In this document: one piece after another, positions 55,795-63,302 of the stretch
Layout of the letters: each line of letters begins with the position of its first letter
How positions within the stretch are numbered: position 1 is the first letter of the stretch
Origin: Sphaerotilus sulfidivorans
GTDB taxonomy: Bacteria > Pseudomonadota > Gammaproteobacteria > Burkholderiales > Burkholderiaceae_C
Direction of reading: 5' to 3'
Assembly: GCF_013426975.1 (NCBI RefSeq)
Contig: NZ_JACCPY010000022.1
Coordinates: forward strand, 1 to 64,000
DNA length: 64,000 bases
Made by a program: the position numbers and the translations under genes
Notes under the pieces: generated by a model
What the model was told of the DNA's origin: nothing
What the model saw: the letters and a program-made list of their open reading frames with translations, nothing else
Databases searched by the model: none

Positions 55795-56126
55795 CTTGGG
55801 GCGCTCCGTGGAGGGGGTGAAATCCAGTCGGGAAAAATGCAGAAGGCGCCGCACGAGGACGGCGCCCGACCCATTGTAAGGAAAGCCGACGACAGCACGC
55901 CGACAGACGCCTGAGCGATACTCGCACCCCGCGCGCCAGTGCCGGCGCGCAAGAACCGCACAGACCGAGACGCAGAGACCCGGCGCCGCCCGCGGTGCCG
56001 GCCGACATCTGCCCTGACTCCGCGGCCGTTCCGTCCTGCACCGATTGCTGCTGCGCTGCAGCACAATAGCGGGCTGACGGGCGGCCGCATGCGCTTGTCA
56101 CCGCAAGCAGAACAAGGCAGCAGCCC
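55795..56126. other. 332-base divergent region between argD and the DUF3579 gene
   Basis: On the minus strand TACAAT (55879-55874) is a likely argD -10. A GGCGCCG/CGGCGCC-type hairpin (about 55846-55868) follows, with TTCTGCATTTTT after it, a weak terminator-like element before argD. On the plus strand CACAAT at 56061-56066 may be the -10 of the DUF3579 gene. No other gene is seen. Confidence 0.5.
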
Positions 56127-56465
56127 GTGACGAACAACTCGAAACCCAAACCCCGCGAAGTCTTCATCCAGGGCATCACCCGCGACGGCCGCACCTTCCG
56201 TCCGAGCGACTGGGCCGAGCGCCTGGCCGGCGCCATGTCGTGCTTCCGCCCCGGGGGCGGCAGTCGCTCGGGCATCGGCTCGGCGATCGGCTACTCGCCC
56301 TACTGCATCCCGACCGTCATCGGCAGCACCAAGTGCGTGGTCGTCAGCGAGGCGCTGAAGGACATCGAGCCGATGGCCTGGGACTTCGTGATGAACTTCG
56401 CCCGCGACAACGACCTGCAGGTGATGGAAGCCTGCCTGATTCCGGATCCCCCGAAGAAGGGCTGA
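56127..56465 (+). CDS. DUF3579 family protein
   Basis: The 112-residue protein reads EVFIQGITRDGRTFRPSDWAERLAGAMSCFRPGG and later YSPYCIPTVIGSTKCVVVSEALKDIEPMAWDFVMNFARDNDLQV, typical of DUF3579, a small betaproteobacterial family of unknown function that is often next to arginine genes. It starts at GTG 56127. The link with argD-argF suggests a role in nitrogen or arginine metabolism, unproven. Confidence 0.88.
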   Translation: MTNNSKPKPREVFIQGITRDGRTFRPSDWAERLAGAMSCFRPGGGSRSGIGSAIGYSPYCIPTVIGSTKCVVVSEALKDIEPMAWDFVMNFARDNDLQVMEACLIPDPPKKG

Positions 56466-56597
56466 GGCCCGGGGCGCGCCGCACCGCCCTTTTGCCCGCC
56501 TTTGCCGCTCGAGTTCCGCCGATCACGGCCGGAGCCGGCGGCGCATCATGCACCGGTCCCGAGATGATCCAGCCGCGACCACCGTCCGGTGCATGCC

Positions 56598-57833
56598 ATG
56601 ACTCCCCCGCCCACCCGTCCCCTGTCCTCCAGTCTCGCGCCTGCCACGCCGGTGCGTCGGCGCCGCGTCCACTATTTCAGCGGCTTCGACCCACGCGGGG
56701 CCGGCCACTATCACCGCCTGTTCAGCCAGCAGGGCGAGCGCCCGCAGCCGGGCGGCGGCAGCATCACCACCGGCGCGCGCCAGCGCATCGGCGAGCTCTT
56801 CCACCGCTGGACGGTGGACTGGCGGCCGGCTCCGGCTGCCCCCGCCGCCTCGCCGGACGATGCGGCGGTGCGCACCGAGCATGTCTTCATGAGCTGGGAC
56901 GACATCATCCGGCGCCACTGGAGCCGCCAGCCGCTGGCGCTGCTGCGCGAGTTCGTCGCGGTGCAGGTGGCGATGATGCGAGACGTCGGCCTGCGCCGGG
57001 TGCACGCGCTGCACCCGACCGCGCTGCTGACCGCGCTGCTGCCGCTGCTCTGGCTGGTGGCAACGCTGCTGGTGGGCGGCTTCGTCATCGCCGCGATGTC
57101 GGCGCTGCCGCTGACCGCGCTGGGCGACACCGGCCTGGTAGCGGTGGCCACCGGCGTGGGCCTGGCACTGAGCGGCATGCTGATCTCGCTGGGCGCGCAG
57201 GCCGGGCTGTTCTGGCTGATGCGCATCTACCACTTCATCCTGTGCATGGGCCGCGGCCAGGTCGCCGGCATGGACGAGCGGGTCCAGGAATGGGTCGAGC
57301 ATGTGATCGAGCGCCAGAGCGCCGATCCGGTCGACGAGGTGGTGCTGGCCGGCCACAGCGTGGGCACGCTGGTGATGGTCGAGGCGGTCGACCAGCTGCT
57401 GCGCGATCCGCGCTGGCAGGCGCTGCAGGCGGGACGCCGCACCGCGATGCTGACGCTCGGCCAGTGCTATCCGTGCCTGGCGCTGCTGCCCGGCGCCGAG
57501 TCCTTCCGCCATGCGCTGCTGCGGCTGTCGCGCCATCCGGATCTGGTCTGGCTGGACGTGACCGCGCGCATCGACCCGATGTGCTTCTTCAGCACCGCGC
57601 CGCTGGCCGGCACCGAGCTGGCCGAGCAGGCCGGCCCGCTGCCACGCCGCCGCGCCGCGAGCTTCTTCCAGATGTACGACCCGCTGCACTGGGCCGCGAT
57701 CCGCCGCGACAAGCTGCAGGCGCATTTCCTCTACCTGATGACGCCGGACCGGCCCGGCAACTTCGATTTGTTCGCGATGCTCTACGGCCCGCGCCGCTTC
57801 GAGCAGCAGCTGGTCGAGACACGGAGGCGCTGA
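56598..57833 (+). CDS. Membrane-bound alpha/beta-hydrolase-like protein
   Basis: A 411-residue protein. The N-terminal VHYFSGFDPRGAGHYHRLFSQQ resembles the first strand of a hydrolase. A central pair of hydrophobic helices (about residues 140-162 and 175-200) anchors it. The soluble part has EVVLAGHSVGTLVMVEAVDQLL, a GxSxG nucleophile elbow (Ser in GHSVG). Later FLYLMTPDRPGNFDLFAMLYGP is of unknown role. It is the first gene of a three-gene unit with a cytochrome P450 6 bases downstream; an ester or lipid substrate is plausible but not known. Confidence 0.72.
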   Translation: MTPPPTRPLSSSLAPATPVRRRRVHYFSGFDPRGAGHYHRLFSQQGERPQPGGGSITTGARQRIGELFHRWTVDWRPAPAAPAASPDDAAVRTEHVFMSWDDIIRRHWSRQPLALLREFVAVQVAMMRDVGLRRVHALHPTALLTALLPLLWLVATLLVGGFVIAAMSALPLTALGDTGLVAVATGVGLALSGMLISLGAQAGLFWLMRIYHFILCMGRGQVAGMDERVQEWVEHVIERQSADPVDEVVLAGHSVGTLVMVEAVDQLLRDPRWQALQAGRRTAMLTLGQCYPCLALLPGAESFRHALLRLSRHPDLVWLDVTARIDPMCFFSTAPLAGTELAEQAGPLPRRRAASFFQMYDPLHWAAIRRDKLQAHFLYLMTPDRPGNFDLFAMLYGPRRFEQQLVETRRR

Positions 57834-57839
57834 ACCGCG

Positions 57840-59237
57840 ATGGCCCGCTTCTGCCCCGCCTATCCGACCCCGCGCCGGAACAAGGCCTCCGGCCTGCTGA
57901 TGTTCCTGAGCGCGCGCCACTCCTGGCTGGACGCGCTGTACGAGCGCAGCTACCGGATGCAGATGGGCGAGGTCCGCCTGCCGGGCCTCGACCTCTACAT
58001 GGTCAACGAACCCGGCCTGGTGCGGCGGGTGATGGTCGAGCAGGCCGAGGACTTCCCGAAGAGCGAGCTGCTCGGCCAGGCGCTCGAGCCGCTGCTGGGC
58101 GAGAGCATCTTCACCACCAGCGGCGAGCAATGGCGGCGCCAGCGCGCGATGATGGACCCGGCCTTCGCGCAGGCGCGGCTGCAGGTGGCCTTTCCGGTCA
58201 TGGCCGCCGCGACCGAGGCGATGCTGGCGCGGCTGGCGCAGCTTGCCGAGGGCACCGAGCATGACATCGAGGTCGAGATGACCCATGTCACCGCCGACAT
58301 CATCTTCCGCACCATCTTCTCGGTGCCGATGGAGGGCGCGGACGCTCGGCGGGTGTTCGACGCCTTCGCCCGCTACCAGGCGCTGGTGCCGCGGCTGATC
58401 CTGCCGTCGATCTTCGGGCTGCGCTGGCTGGTCTGGCCCTGGGACGCCTGGCGCGCACGCCGCGCCGCACGCGAGATCCGCGGCCTGCTCGAGACGCTGA
58501 TCCGCCCGCGCTTCGAGGCCCGCCGCACCGGCGCCGAGCATCCGCAGGCCGACATCCTCGCCGCCTTTCTCGACGCGCGCGACGAGCAGGGGCGCGCCTT
58601 CGGCTTCGAGGAGCTGGTCGACCAGGTCGCGATGCTCTTCCTGGCCGGACACGAGACCTCGGCCAGCGCGCTGACCTGGGCCTGCCACCTGCTGGCACGC
58701 GCGCCCGACATCCAGCAGCGCGTCCATGACGAGGTCGCCACACAGCTTGGCGCACGCGCACCCGGCACGGCCGACATGAAGGGCCTGACGCTGACCCGCA
58801 ACGTCTTCCGCGAGACGCTGCGGCTGTTCCCGCCGGTGGGCTTCATGGCCCGGCAGGCGCGCACCGGCTGCCCGATGCGCGGCAAGCAGGTCAAGGCGGG
58901 TGCCACGGTGGTGATCTCGCCCTGGCTGATCCAGCGCCAGCGTGAAGGCTGGCACGATCCGGACGCCTTCGATCCCGATCGCCATGCCCGCGACGAAGAA
59001 GGCAGCACGGGCCACGGCCGTGCCGGCTACCTGCCCTTCGGCATGGGGCCGCGCGTCTGCCTGGGCGCGGCCTTCGCGCTGCAGGAAGCGACGCTGATCC
59101 TGGCGCAGCTGGTGCGCCGCTGGCGGCTGGAGGCCGTCGAAGGCCATGAGCCCCGCCCGGTCGGTCGGCTGACGATCCGCTCGGCCAACGGCGTGCGCCT
59201 GCGCCTGCACCGGCGCGCGGAGGCTGCAGCCGGATGA
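57840..59237 (+). CDS. Cytochrome P450
   Basis: The 465-residue heme monooxygenase is soluble-looking, though it may associate with a membrane. The I-helix motif LFLAGHETSASALTW, the K-helix FRETLRLFPP (ExxR), and the heme loop LPFGMGPRVCLGAAFALQEA with the thiolate Cys are intact. Substrate unknown; it needs ferredoxin or flavoprotein partners that are not in the window. It lies between a GxSxG hydrolase and a small membrane protein whose ATG overlaps its stop (ATGA), so the three probably act on one compound. Confidence 0.95.
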   Translation: MARFCPAYPTPRRNKASGLLMFLSARHSWLDALYERSYRMQMGEVRLPGLDLYMVNEPGLVRRVMVEQAEDFPKSELLGQALEPLLGESIFTTSGEQWRRQRAMMDPAFAQARLQVAFPVMAAATEAMLARLAQLAEGTEHDIEVEMTHVTADIIFRTIFSVPMEGADARRVFDAFARYQALVPRLILPSIFGLRWLVWPWDAWRARRAAREIRGLLETLIRPRFEARRTGAEHPQADILAAFLDARDEQGRAFGFEELVDQVAMLFLAGHETSASALTWACHLLARAPDIQQRVHDEVATQLGARAPGTADMKGLTLTRNVFRETLRLFPPVGFMARQARTGCPMRGKQVKAGATVVISPWLIQRQREGWHDPDAFDPDRHARDEEGSTGHGRAGYLPFGMGPRVCLGAAFALQEATLILAQLVRRWRLEAVEGHEPRPVGRLTIRSANGVRLRLHRRAEAAAG

Positions 59238-59581
59238 AGGAGCGGGCGGCAGGCATCCTGCTGATGTGCGCGATCGTGCCTCTGGCGGTGATCGGCTACC
59301 TGATGCTGGTGTGGATCGGCCTGTTCGGCCCCAACCGGCGCGGCCGCGCCGGCGTGCGCGCGCTCGACCATTTCGTCAATGCGACCGTCTTCGGCGGCCA
59401 CGCCTGGGAATCGATCTCGTCGCATGCCTGGCGGGTGCGCGAGCACAGGCGCTGGGCGCGCCTGGTGATCCGCCTCACCGATCTGTTCCAAAAGGATCAC
59501 TGCCGACGCGCCAACAAGCGCGAGCAGCCGCTGGTGGACCTGGCGCTGCGTGCCGGCCTGGATCGGCAGACCATTCGCTGA
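59234..59581 (+). CDS. Small membrane protein coupled to the P450 gene
   Basis: The 115-residue protein has an N-terminal hydrophobic region (GILLMCAIVPLAVIGYLMLVWIGLF, about residues 7-31) and a basic, amphipathic remainder rich in Arg, His and Trp. Its ATG overlaps the P450 TGA (ATGA). No family recognised; it might tether the P450 or hydrolase to the inner membrane. Confidence 0.65.
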   Translation: MKERAAGILLMCAIVPLAVIGYLMLVWIGLFGPNRRGRAGVRALDHFVNATVFGGHAWESISSHAWRVREHRRWARLVIRLTDLFQKDHCRRANKREQPLVDLALRAGLDRQTIR

Positions 59582-59606
59582 GCGGTGGCAGCCCGGAAAA
59601 GGGCCG

Positions 59607-59642
59607 AAAAAAGAAAAGGGACTGCTTTTTGAGCAGTCCCTT
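59607..59642 (-). terminator. Rho-independent terminator after the tRNA-Arg pair
   Basis: AAGGGACTGCT (minus, 59642-59632) pairs with AGCAGTCCCTT (59626-59616) in an 11-bp stem with a 5-base loop, followed by TTCTTTTTT. It sits 6 bases downstream of the second tRNA. Confidence 0.9.
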
Positions 59643-59648
59643 GATGTT

Positions 59649-59725
59649 TGGTGCGGCTGGCAGGATTCGAACCCACGACCCCTTGGTTCGTAGCCAAGTA
59701 CTCTATCCAACTGAGCTACAGCCGC
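59649..59725 (-). tRNA. tRNA-Arg (anticodon ACG), downstream copy
   Basis: 77 bases with acceptor GCGGCTG/CAGCCGC, D arm TAGCTCAGTTGGATAGAGTA, anticodon arm CTTGGCTACGAACCAAG (ACG), T arm GTGGGTTCGAATCC and encoded CCA. The discriminator base is A. The body is identical to the copy at 59762. Confidence 0.97.
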
Positions 59726-59761
59726 ATTGACCTTGCGATCATCTCGGCGAATTCATCTTTA

Positions 59762-59838
59762 TGGCGCGGCTGGCAGGATTCGAACCCACGACCCCTTGGT
59801 TCGTAGCCAAGTACTCTATCCAACTGAGCTACAGCCGC
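59762..59838 (-). tRNA. tRNA-Arg (anticodon ACG), upstream copy
   Basis: Same 77-base structure as the neighbour 36 bases downstream, but the discriminator base before CCA is G. Both A and G are known as acceptable discriminators for bacterial arginyl-tRNA synthetase. It is first in the tandem unit behind the promoter at 59863. Confidence 0.97.
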
Positions 59839-59862
59839 CATGCGAATTTCGCTGAGAGATGA

Positions 59863-59892
59863 ATTATGGCATGCGCCTGAAAATTTCCGCAA
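59863..59892 (-). promoter_or_regulatory. tRNA-Arg promoter TTGCGG-18-CATAAT
   Basis: On the minus strand TTGCGG (59892-59887) and CATAAT (59868-59863) are 18 bases apart; the first tRNA begins 24 bases after the -10. The hemY stop (59924) lies just upstream. Confidence 0.6.
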
Positions 59893-59923
59893 GCACTTCC
59901 GACAATTATTTTTTGAGCCCGGA

Positions 59924-61171
59924 TCAGAGGCTGCGTGCGGCCTCGCGATAGCAGCGCTGTGCCAAGGCCTCGTCGCCTTCGCTCTCGGCGATCTCGGCCA
60001 GCGCGCGCCAGGCCTTCAGCCGCAGCGCCGGTGCCGCATCGGTCGCGCAAGCCGCCGACTCCAGCAGGCGGTGCGCCCGCCCCCAGAGCTGGCGCTCGGC
60101 CATCGCCCGGCCGACGACATAGGTCAGATGTGCGTCGCGCGGCGAAGCGTCGACCGCGGTCTCGAGCAAGGGCAGCCAGTCGGCCGGCAGCCCCGGCAGC
60201 ACCTCGACGAAGGCATCGAGCACATCGCCGCGGTCGCGCTCGTCGAGTTCGGTCAGCCGCTCCCAGTGGGGCTTGAGCCAGCCCCGGGCGTCGGAGGGCG
60301 CCTCGACCGCAGCCGCACGGCGCGCGGCGCGGGCGGCCACATACGGATCACGCCGGTCGGCGCCATCGAGCTGCAGCCAGATGCGGCGCAGCTGGTCGGC
60401 ATCGCGGGCGGTGTCGAGCGCCTCGACCGCCAGCGAGCGCAGCAGCCCCTGGGCGGCCGCCGGCGTGAAGCCCTGATGCTTGGCCAGCAGGCGTGCGGTC
60501 TTCAGCGCCTCGAGCGGCTGACGGGCAAGACGGGTGGCCTGCAGCTTCAGCCGCAGCGCATGGGTGCGGCGGGCCACGCCGGCCGGCAGCTGACCGAGCT
60601 GGTCGAGCGCCCGATCGGCATCGCGGTCGTCGACCGCCCACTCGGCGGCCAGCATGCGGGCGCCCTCGCCGATCGCGGAGCCCGAGGGCAGATCCGCCAG
60701 CAGCGCCTGCGCGCGCGAGAGCTGCTCGTCGCGCCGGCCCTGATCCTGCAGCCGGTGCAGCGCACTGGCCGACAGCAGATGCGCCAGCACCGGCAGATCC
60801 GGATCGAGCTTCAGGTCGGGCGCCTGGATGCGGATGTCCAGCGCCTGCTGCGCCGCCTTGTGCGCGCGGCCGTAGCGGCCGGCGAAGAGCTGCGCCACCG
60901 CCTCGCGCATCGCGCGCTGCACCGCCGCCTCGCGCTGCTGGGTGCGCCACTGGCGCGCCCGCTGCGGCAGATCGATCAGGCCGGCGACCGCCCCCGTCAG
61001 CACATGGCCGACAAAACCCGCCGCCAGCAGCAGCAGCACGAAGACATTGATCGACAGATCGACCCGCCACGGCGCCCAGTAGATCGACACCAGCCCGTCA
61101 TTGGCGCCCAGCGTGCTCGCCGCCAGCACCGCGATGGCGAACATCATCAGCAGCCACACCACCTGACGCAT
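59924..61171 (-). CDS. hemY: HemY, heme-biosynthesis-associated TPR membrane protein
   Basis: The 415-residue protein has two N-terminal helices (VVWLLMMFAIAVLAASTLG and LSINVFVLLLLAAGFVGHVL, residues 4-22 and 40-59) around DGLVSIYWAPWRVD, then a long TPR-rich cytoplasmic part. This is the proteobacterial HemY_N family, not the Bacillus protoporphyrinogen oxidase of the same name. Its exact role in heme synthesis is uncertain. It follows hemX after 12 bases and is the last gene of hemCDXY. Confidence 0.93.
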   Translation of the reverse strand: MRQVVWLLMMFAIAVLAASTLGANDGLVSIYWAPWRVDLSINVFVLLLLAAGFVGHVLTGAVAGLIDLPQRARQWRTQQREAAVQRAMREAVAQLFAGRYGRAHKAAQQALDIRIQAPDLKLDPDLPVLAHLLSASALHRLQDQGRRDEQLSRAQALLADLPSGSAIGEGARMLAAEWAVDDRDADRALDQLGQLPAGVARRTHALRLKLQATRLARQPLEALKTARLLAKHQGFTPAAAQGLLRSLAVEALDTARDADQLRRIWLQLDGADRRDPYVAARAARRAAAVEAPSDARGWLKPHWERLTELDERDRGDVLDAFVEVLPGLPADWLPLLETAVDASPRDAHLTYVVGRAMAERQLWGRAHRLLESAACATDAAPALRLKAWRALAEIAESEGDEALAQRCYREAARSL

Positions 61172-61183
61172 CGTGCGACTCCT

Positions 61184-62419
61184 TCAGCGTCCGGCCAGCG
61201 CGGCCGTGGTGGCGGCCAGCGTGTCGTCCGGCCGCGGAATGCCGACCAGCCGGCTCTGCGAGGAGACCTGGCGCAGCATGTCGGCCGCGATCTGGGTGCG
61301 CCGCGCGCTCATGTCGAAATAGGTCGACAGCATGCGCTGACAGGCCTGCAGGTCGGCCACCGCCGCCTCGGGCTGGCGCGACAGCAGCGACAGCCGGGCA
61401 TTGAGCAGACGCAGCTTCAGGTTCTCGCGCAGGAAGAAGCCCTGGTCAGGCGACAGCAGCATTGCCTCGGGATGATCGATGCGGGTCACCCGCAGCAGGC
61501 CGGTGATCTCGGACCAGACCAGCTCGACCGGCCGGCTCCAGTCCTGCAGCCACTGCGGCCAGGCCGCGCTGGCGGCTCCGCCCTGCGCGGCCGAGGCCCG
61601 GGCGGCGGCCTGCACTGCACGTGCCTGCTGGGCCGCCGCCCGGCCGGTGGTGGCAGCCTGCGAGACCAGCGGCAGCTCGTCGGCCAGCCGCACCGTCTCG
61701 TCGAGCTTGATCAGCAGCGAGCCGATGTCGGGCACCGCCACCGAGCGCACCCGGTCCATGTCGCGGGCGATCGCCCGGCGCAGCGGCTCCAGGCGCGGCT
61801 GGCTGATGCGCGCCAGCCGCTCGTCGGCGCTGCGCAGCGCCACCATCAGCGGCTCGGCCGAGCCGGTCAGCGTGGACTGCTGGATCGCCAGCCGGACGGC
61901 CGAGTCGATGTCGGACACCGCGTTCTCGTCACGCGAGCGCGACAGCGACTGCAGCAGGTCGTCGATCTGGCCGCGCTGCAGCGCGACCTCGGAGACACGC
62001 GCCTCCATCAGCGCGACCTTGGCGGCCGCGTCGCGCGCGATCTCGTCGGACTGGCGCGCCAGCACCCGGGCCTCGGCGGACTGCTCGCCGCTGTCCTGCT
62101 GGCGCTTGACCAGCTCCATCTCGAGCGAATGCACCCGCTGCTGCGTCTGCCAGCTGGTCCAGGCGCCGCCGCCGGCCAGCAGCGCCAGCACCAGGCCGGT
62201 CGGCAGGACCCAGCCGGGCAAGGCGGGCGCGGGCGCAGGCAGGTTCGCAGGCGTGGCCACGGGCGGGGGCGCAGACAGCGGCGGCGCGGACGCGGCCGGC
62301 GCCACGGACGCCGCTGCGGGCGCGGCAGCAGGAACGGCCGGTGCGGATGCCTCGACCGGCGCCTCGGCGGCGCCAGCCGGCGGAACCGGACTGCTGGAAG
62401 AGGAGGATTGATCGTTCAC
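61184..62419 (-). CDS. hemX: HemX, uroporphyrinogen-III-methyltransferase-like membrane protein
   Basis: The 411-residue protein has an N-terminal Ala/Pro-rich segment of about 65 residues, a single helix (WVLPTGLVLALLAGGGAW, about 70-87), a coiled coil, and a domain typical of HemX (VSDIDSAVRLAIQQSTLTGSAEPLMVALRSADERLAR, and FFLRENLKLRLLNARLSLLSRQPEAAVADL). Despite old names no methyltransferase motif is present. It starts at GTG 62419, 76 bases after hemD. Confidence 0.93.
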   Translation of the reverse strand: MNDQSSSSSSPVPPAGAAEAPVEASAPAVPAAAPAAASVAPAASAPPLSAPPPVATPANLPAPAPALPGWVLPTGLVLALLAGGGAWTSWQTQQRVHSLEMELVKRQQDSGEQSAEARVLARQSDEIARDAAAKVALMEARVSEVALQRGQIDDLLQSLSRSRDENAVSDIDSAVRLAIQQSTLTGSAEPLMVALRSADERLARISQPRLEPLRRAIARDMDRVRSVAVPDIGSLLIKLDETVRLADELPLVSQAATTGRAAAQQARAVQAAARASAAQGGAASAAWPQWLQDWSRPVELVWSEITGLLRVTRIDHPEAMLLSPDQGFFLRENLKLRLLNARLSLLSRQPEAAVADLQACQRMLSTYFDMSARRTQIAADMLRQVSSQSRLVGIPRPDDTLAATTAALAGR

Positions 62420-62495
62420 GGGCAATGCGGGTCCGGGAGGAGGAACCTCCCTCCGGAAAGATTGTATAGAGCGGACCGCACCCGCGTGCGGCACA

Positions 62496-63302
62496 TCACG
62501 CCCGCGGCTCCTGCGAGCGCTTGAGCGCCTGACGCACCTCAAGCGGGTCCGGACGCACCGGCACGACCGAGACAAAGCCGGCCGATCGGGCGGTCTCGGC
62601 AATGCGCGCATGGGTGGCCAGCACCGGCACCTGGCGCAGCGCCGCCAGGGTTGCGGCGTCCACCGGCGCGCGCAGCAGGTGCGCGATGCACTGCGAGCTG
62701 CTGAACAACCAGACCTGCGCGGCCGGATCGCGCGCGACCACGGCCAGTGCGGCAGATTCCGCCGCGCTCCAGGCCGGCTCGGCGCGCGCGTAGGCGGCCA
62801 GGGCATCGACGTGGGCACCGGCCTGACGCAGCGTCGTGGCCAGCCAGTCGCGGCCATCCTCGCCGCGCACGATCAGCGCCTGCCGCTGCGTCCAGTCCAG
62901 TCCAGCCAGCGCATGGCGCCACAGCGATTCGGCATCGAAGCTCGCCGCATCTTCGGGGGGCGCGGCGATCGAGCGCGCATCGACACCCTGCGCGCGCAGC
63001 GCCGCGATCGTGCCGGGGCCGGTCGCGCCGGCCAGCGTCTGCGCCGGCCAGGCGGCGCCCTCGGGTCGCCCGGCGAAGAAGGCCAGCACCGCGTTCGGAC
63101 TGACGAACATCACCAGCCGGTGCCGCGCCAGATCGCTCCAGGCCGCACGCACCGCGGCGTCGAAGCCCTCGCGGCGCACGATGCGCATCAGTGGCAGGGC
63201 CTGCGCGGGCGCGCCCAGCGCCTGCAGCCGCGCGACCCAGTCGTCGGCCTGTGGCTGCGGCCGGGTGACAAGCACCGTCGGCAGCGCGGCGGCTGGCGTC
63301 AT
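62496..63302 (-). CDS. hemD: Uroporphyrinogen-III synthase
   Basis: The 268-residue enzyme cyclises hydroxymethylbilane to uroporphyrinogen III. VLVTRPQPQADDWVARLQALGAPAQALPLMRI is the usual N-terminus; MFVSPNAVLAFF and the second-domain WLFSSSQCIAHLL are recognisable. The family is poorly conserved but the position between hemC and hemX settles the call. Its ATG overlaps the hemC stop (ATGA). Confidence 0.95.
   Translation of the reverse strand: MTPAAALPTVLVTRPQPQADDWVARLQALGAPAQALPLMRIVRREGFDAAVRAAWSDLARHRLVMFVSPNAVLAFFAGRPEGAAWPAQTLAGATGPGTIAALRAQGVDARSIAAPPEDAASFDAESLWRHALAGLDWTQRQALIVRGEDGRDWLATTLRQAGAHVDALAAYARAEPAWSAAESAALAVVARDPAAQVWLFSSSQCIAHLLRAPVDAATLAALRQVPVLATHARIAETARSAGFVSVVPVRPDPLEVRQALKRSQEPRA

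Noticed and set aside
55791-55877. 27-codon ORF on the minus strand (MGRAPSSCGAFCIFPDW...) whose TGA overlaps the argD ATG, resembling a leader peptide
   Set aside because: Its ATG overlaps the probable argD -10 (TACAAT), so it would not be in the transcript, and it is not enriched in Arg codons in a run. The hairpin between is weaker than the one at aroG.
59582-59923. tRNA-Arg pair as an integration site for a mobile element
   Set aside because: No integrase, no displaced tRNA 3' fragment and no change in gene type on either side; both flanks are ordinary chromosomal operons.
59840-62524. Very long plus-strand reading frame opposite hemY-hemX
   Set aside because: Antisense shadow of real genes: composition is dominated by Arg, Gly, Gln and His as expected from GC-rich DNA read in the wrong frame, and no domain is recognisable. 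The same applies to the long frames opposite the GGDEF/EAL gene, lplT, radA, the hybrid kinase and the acyl-CoA ligase.
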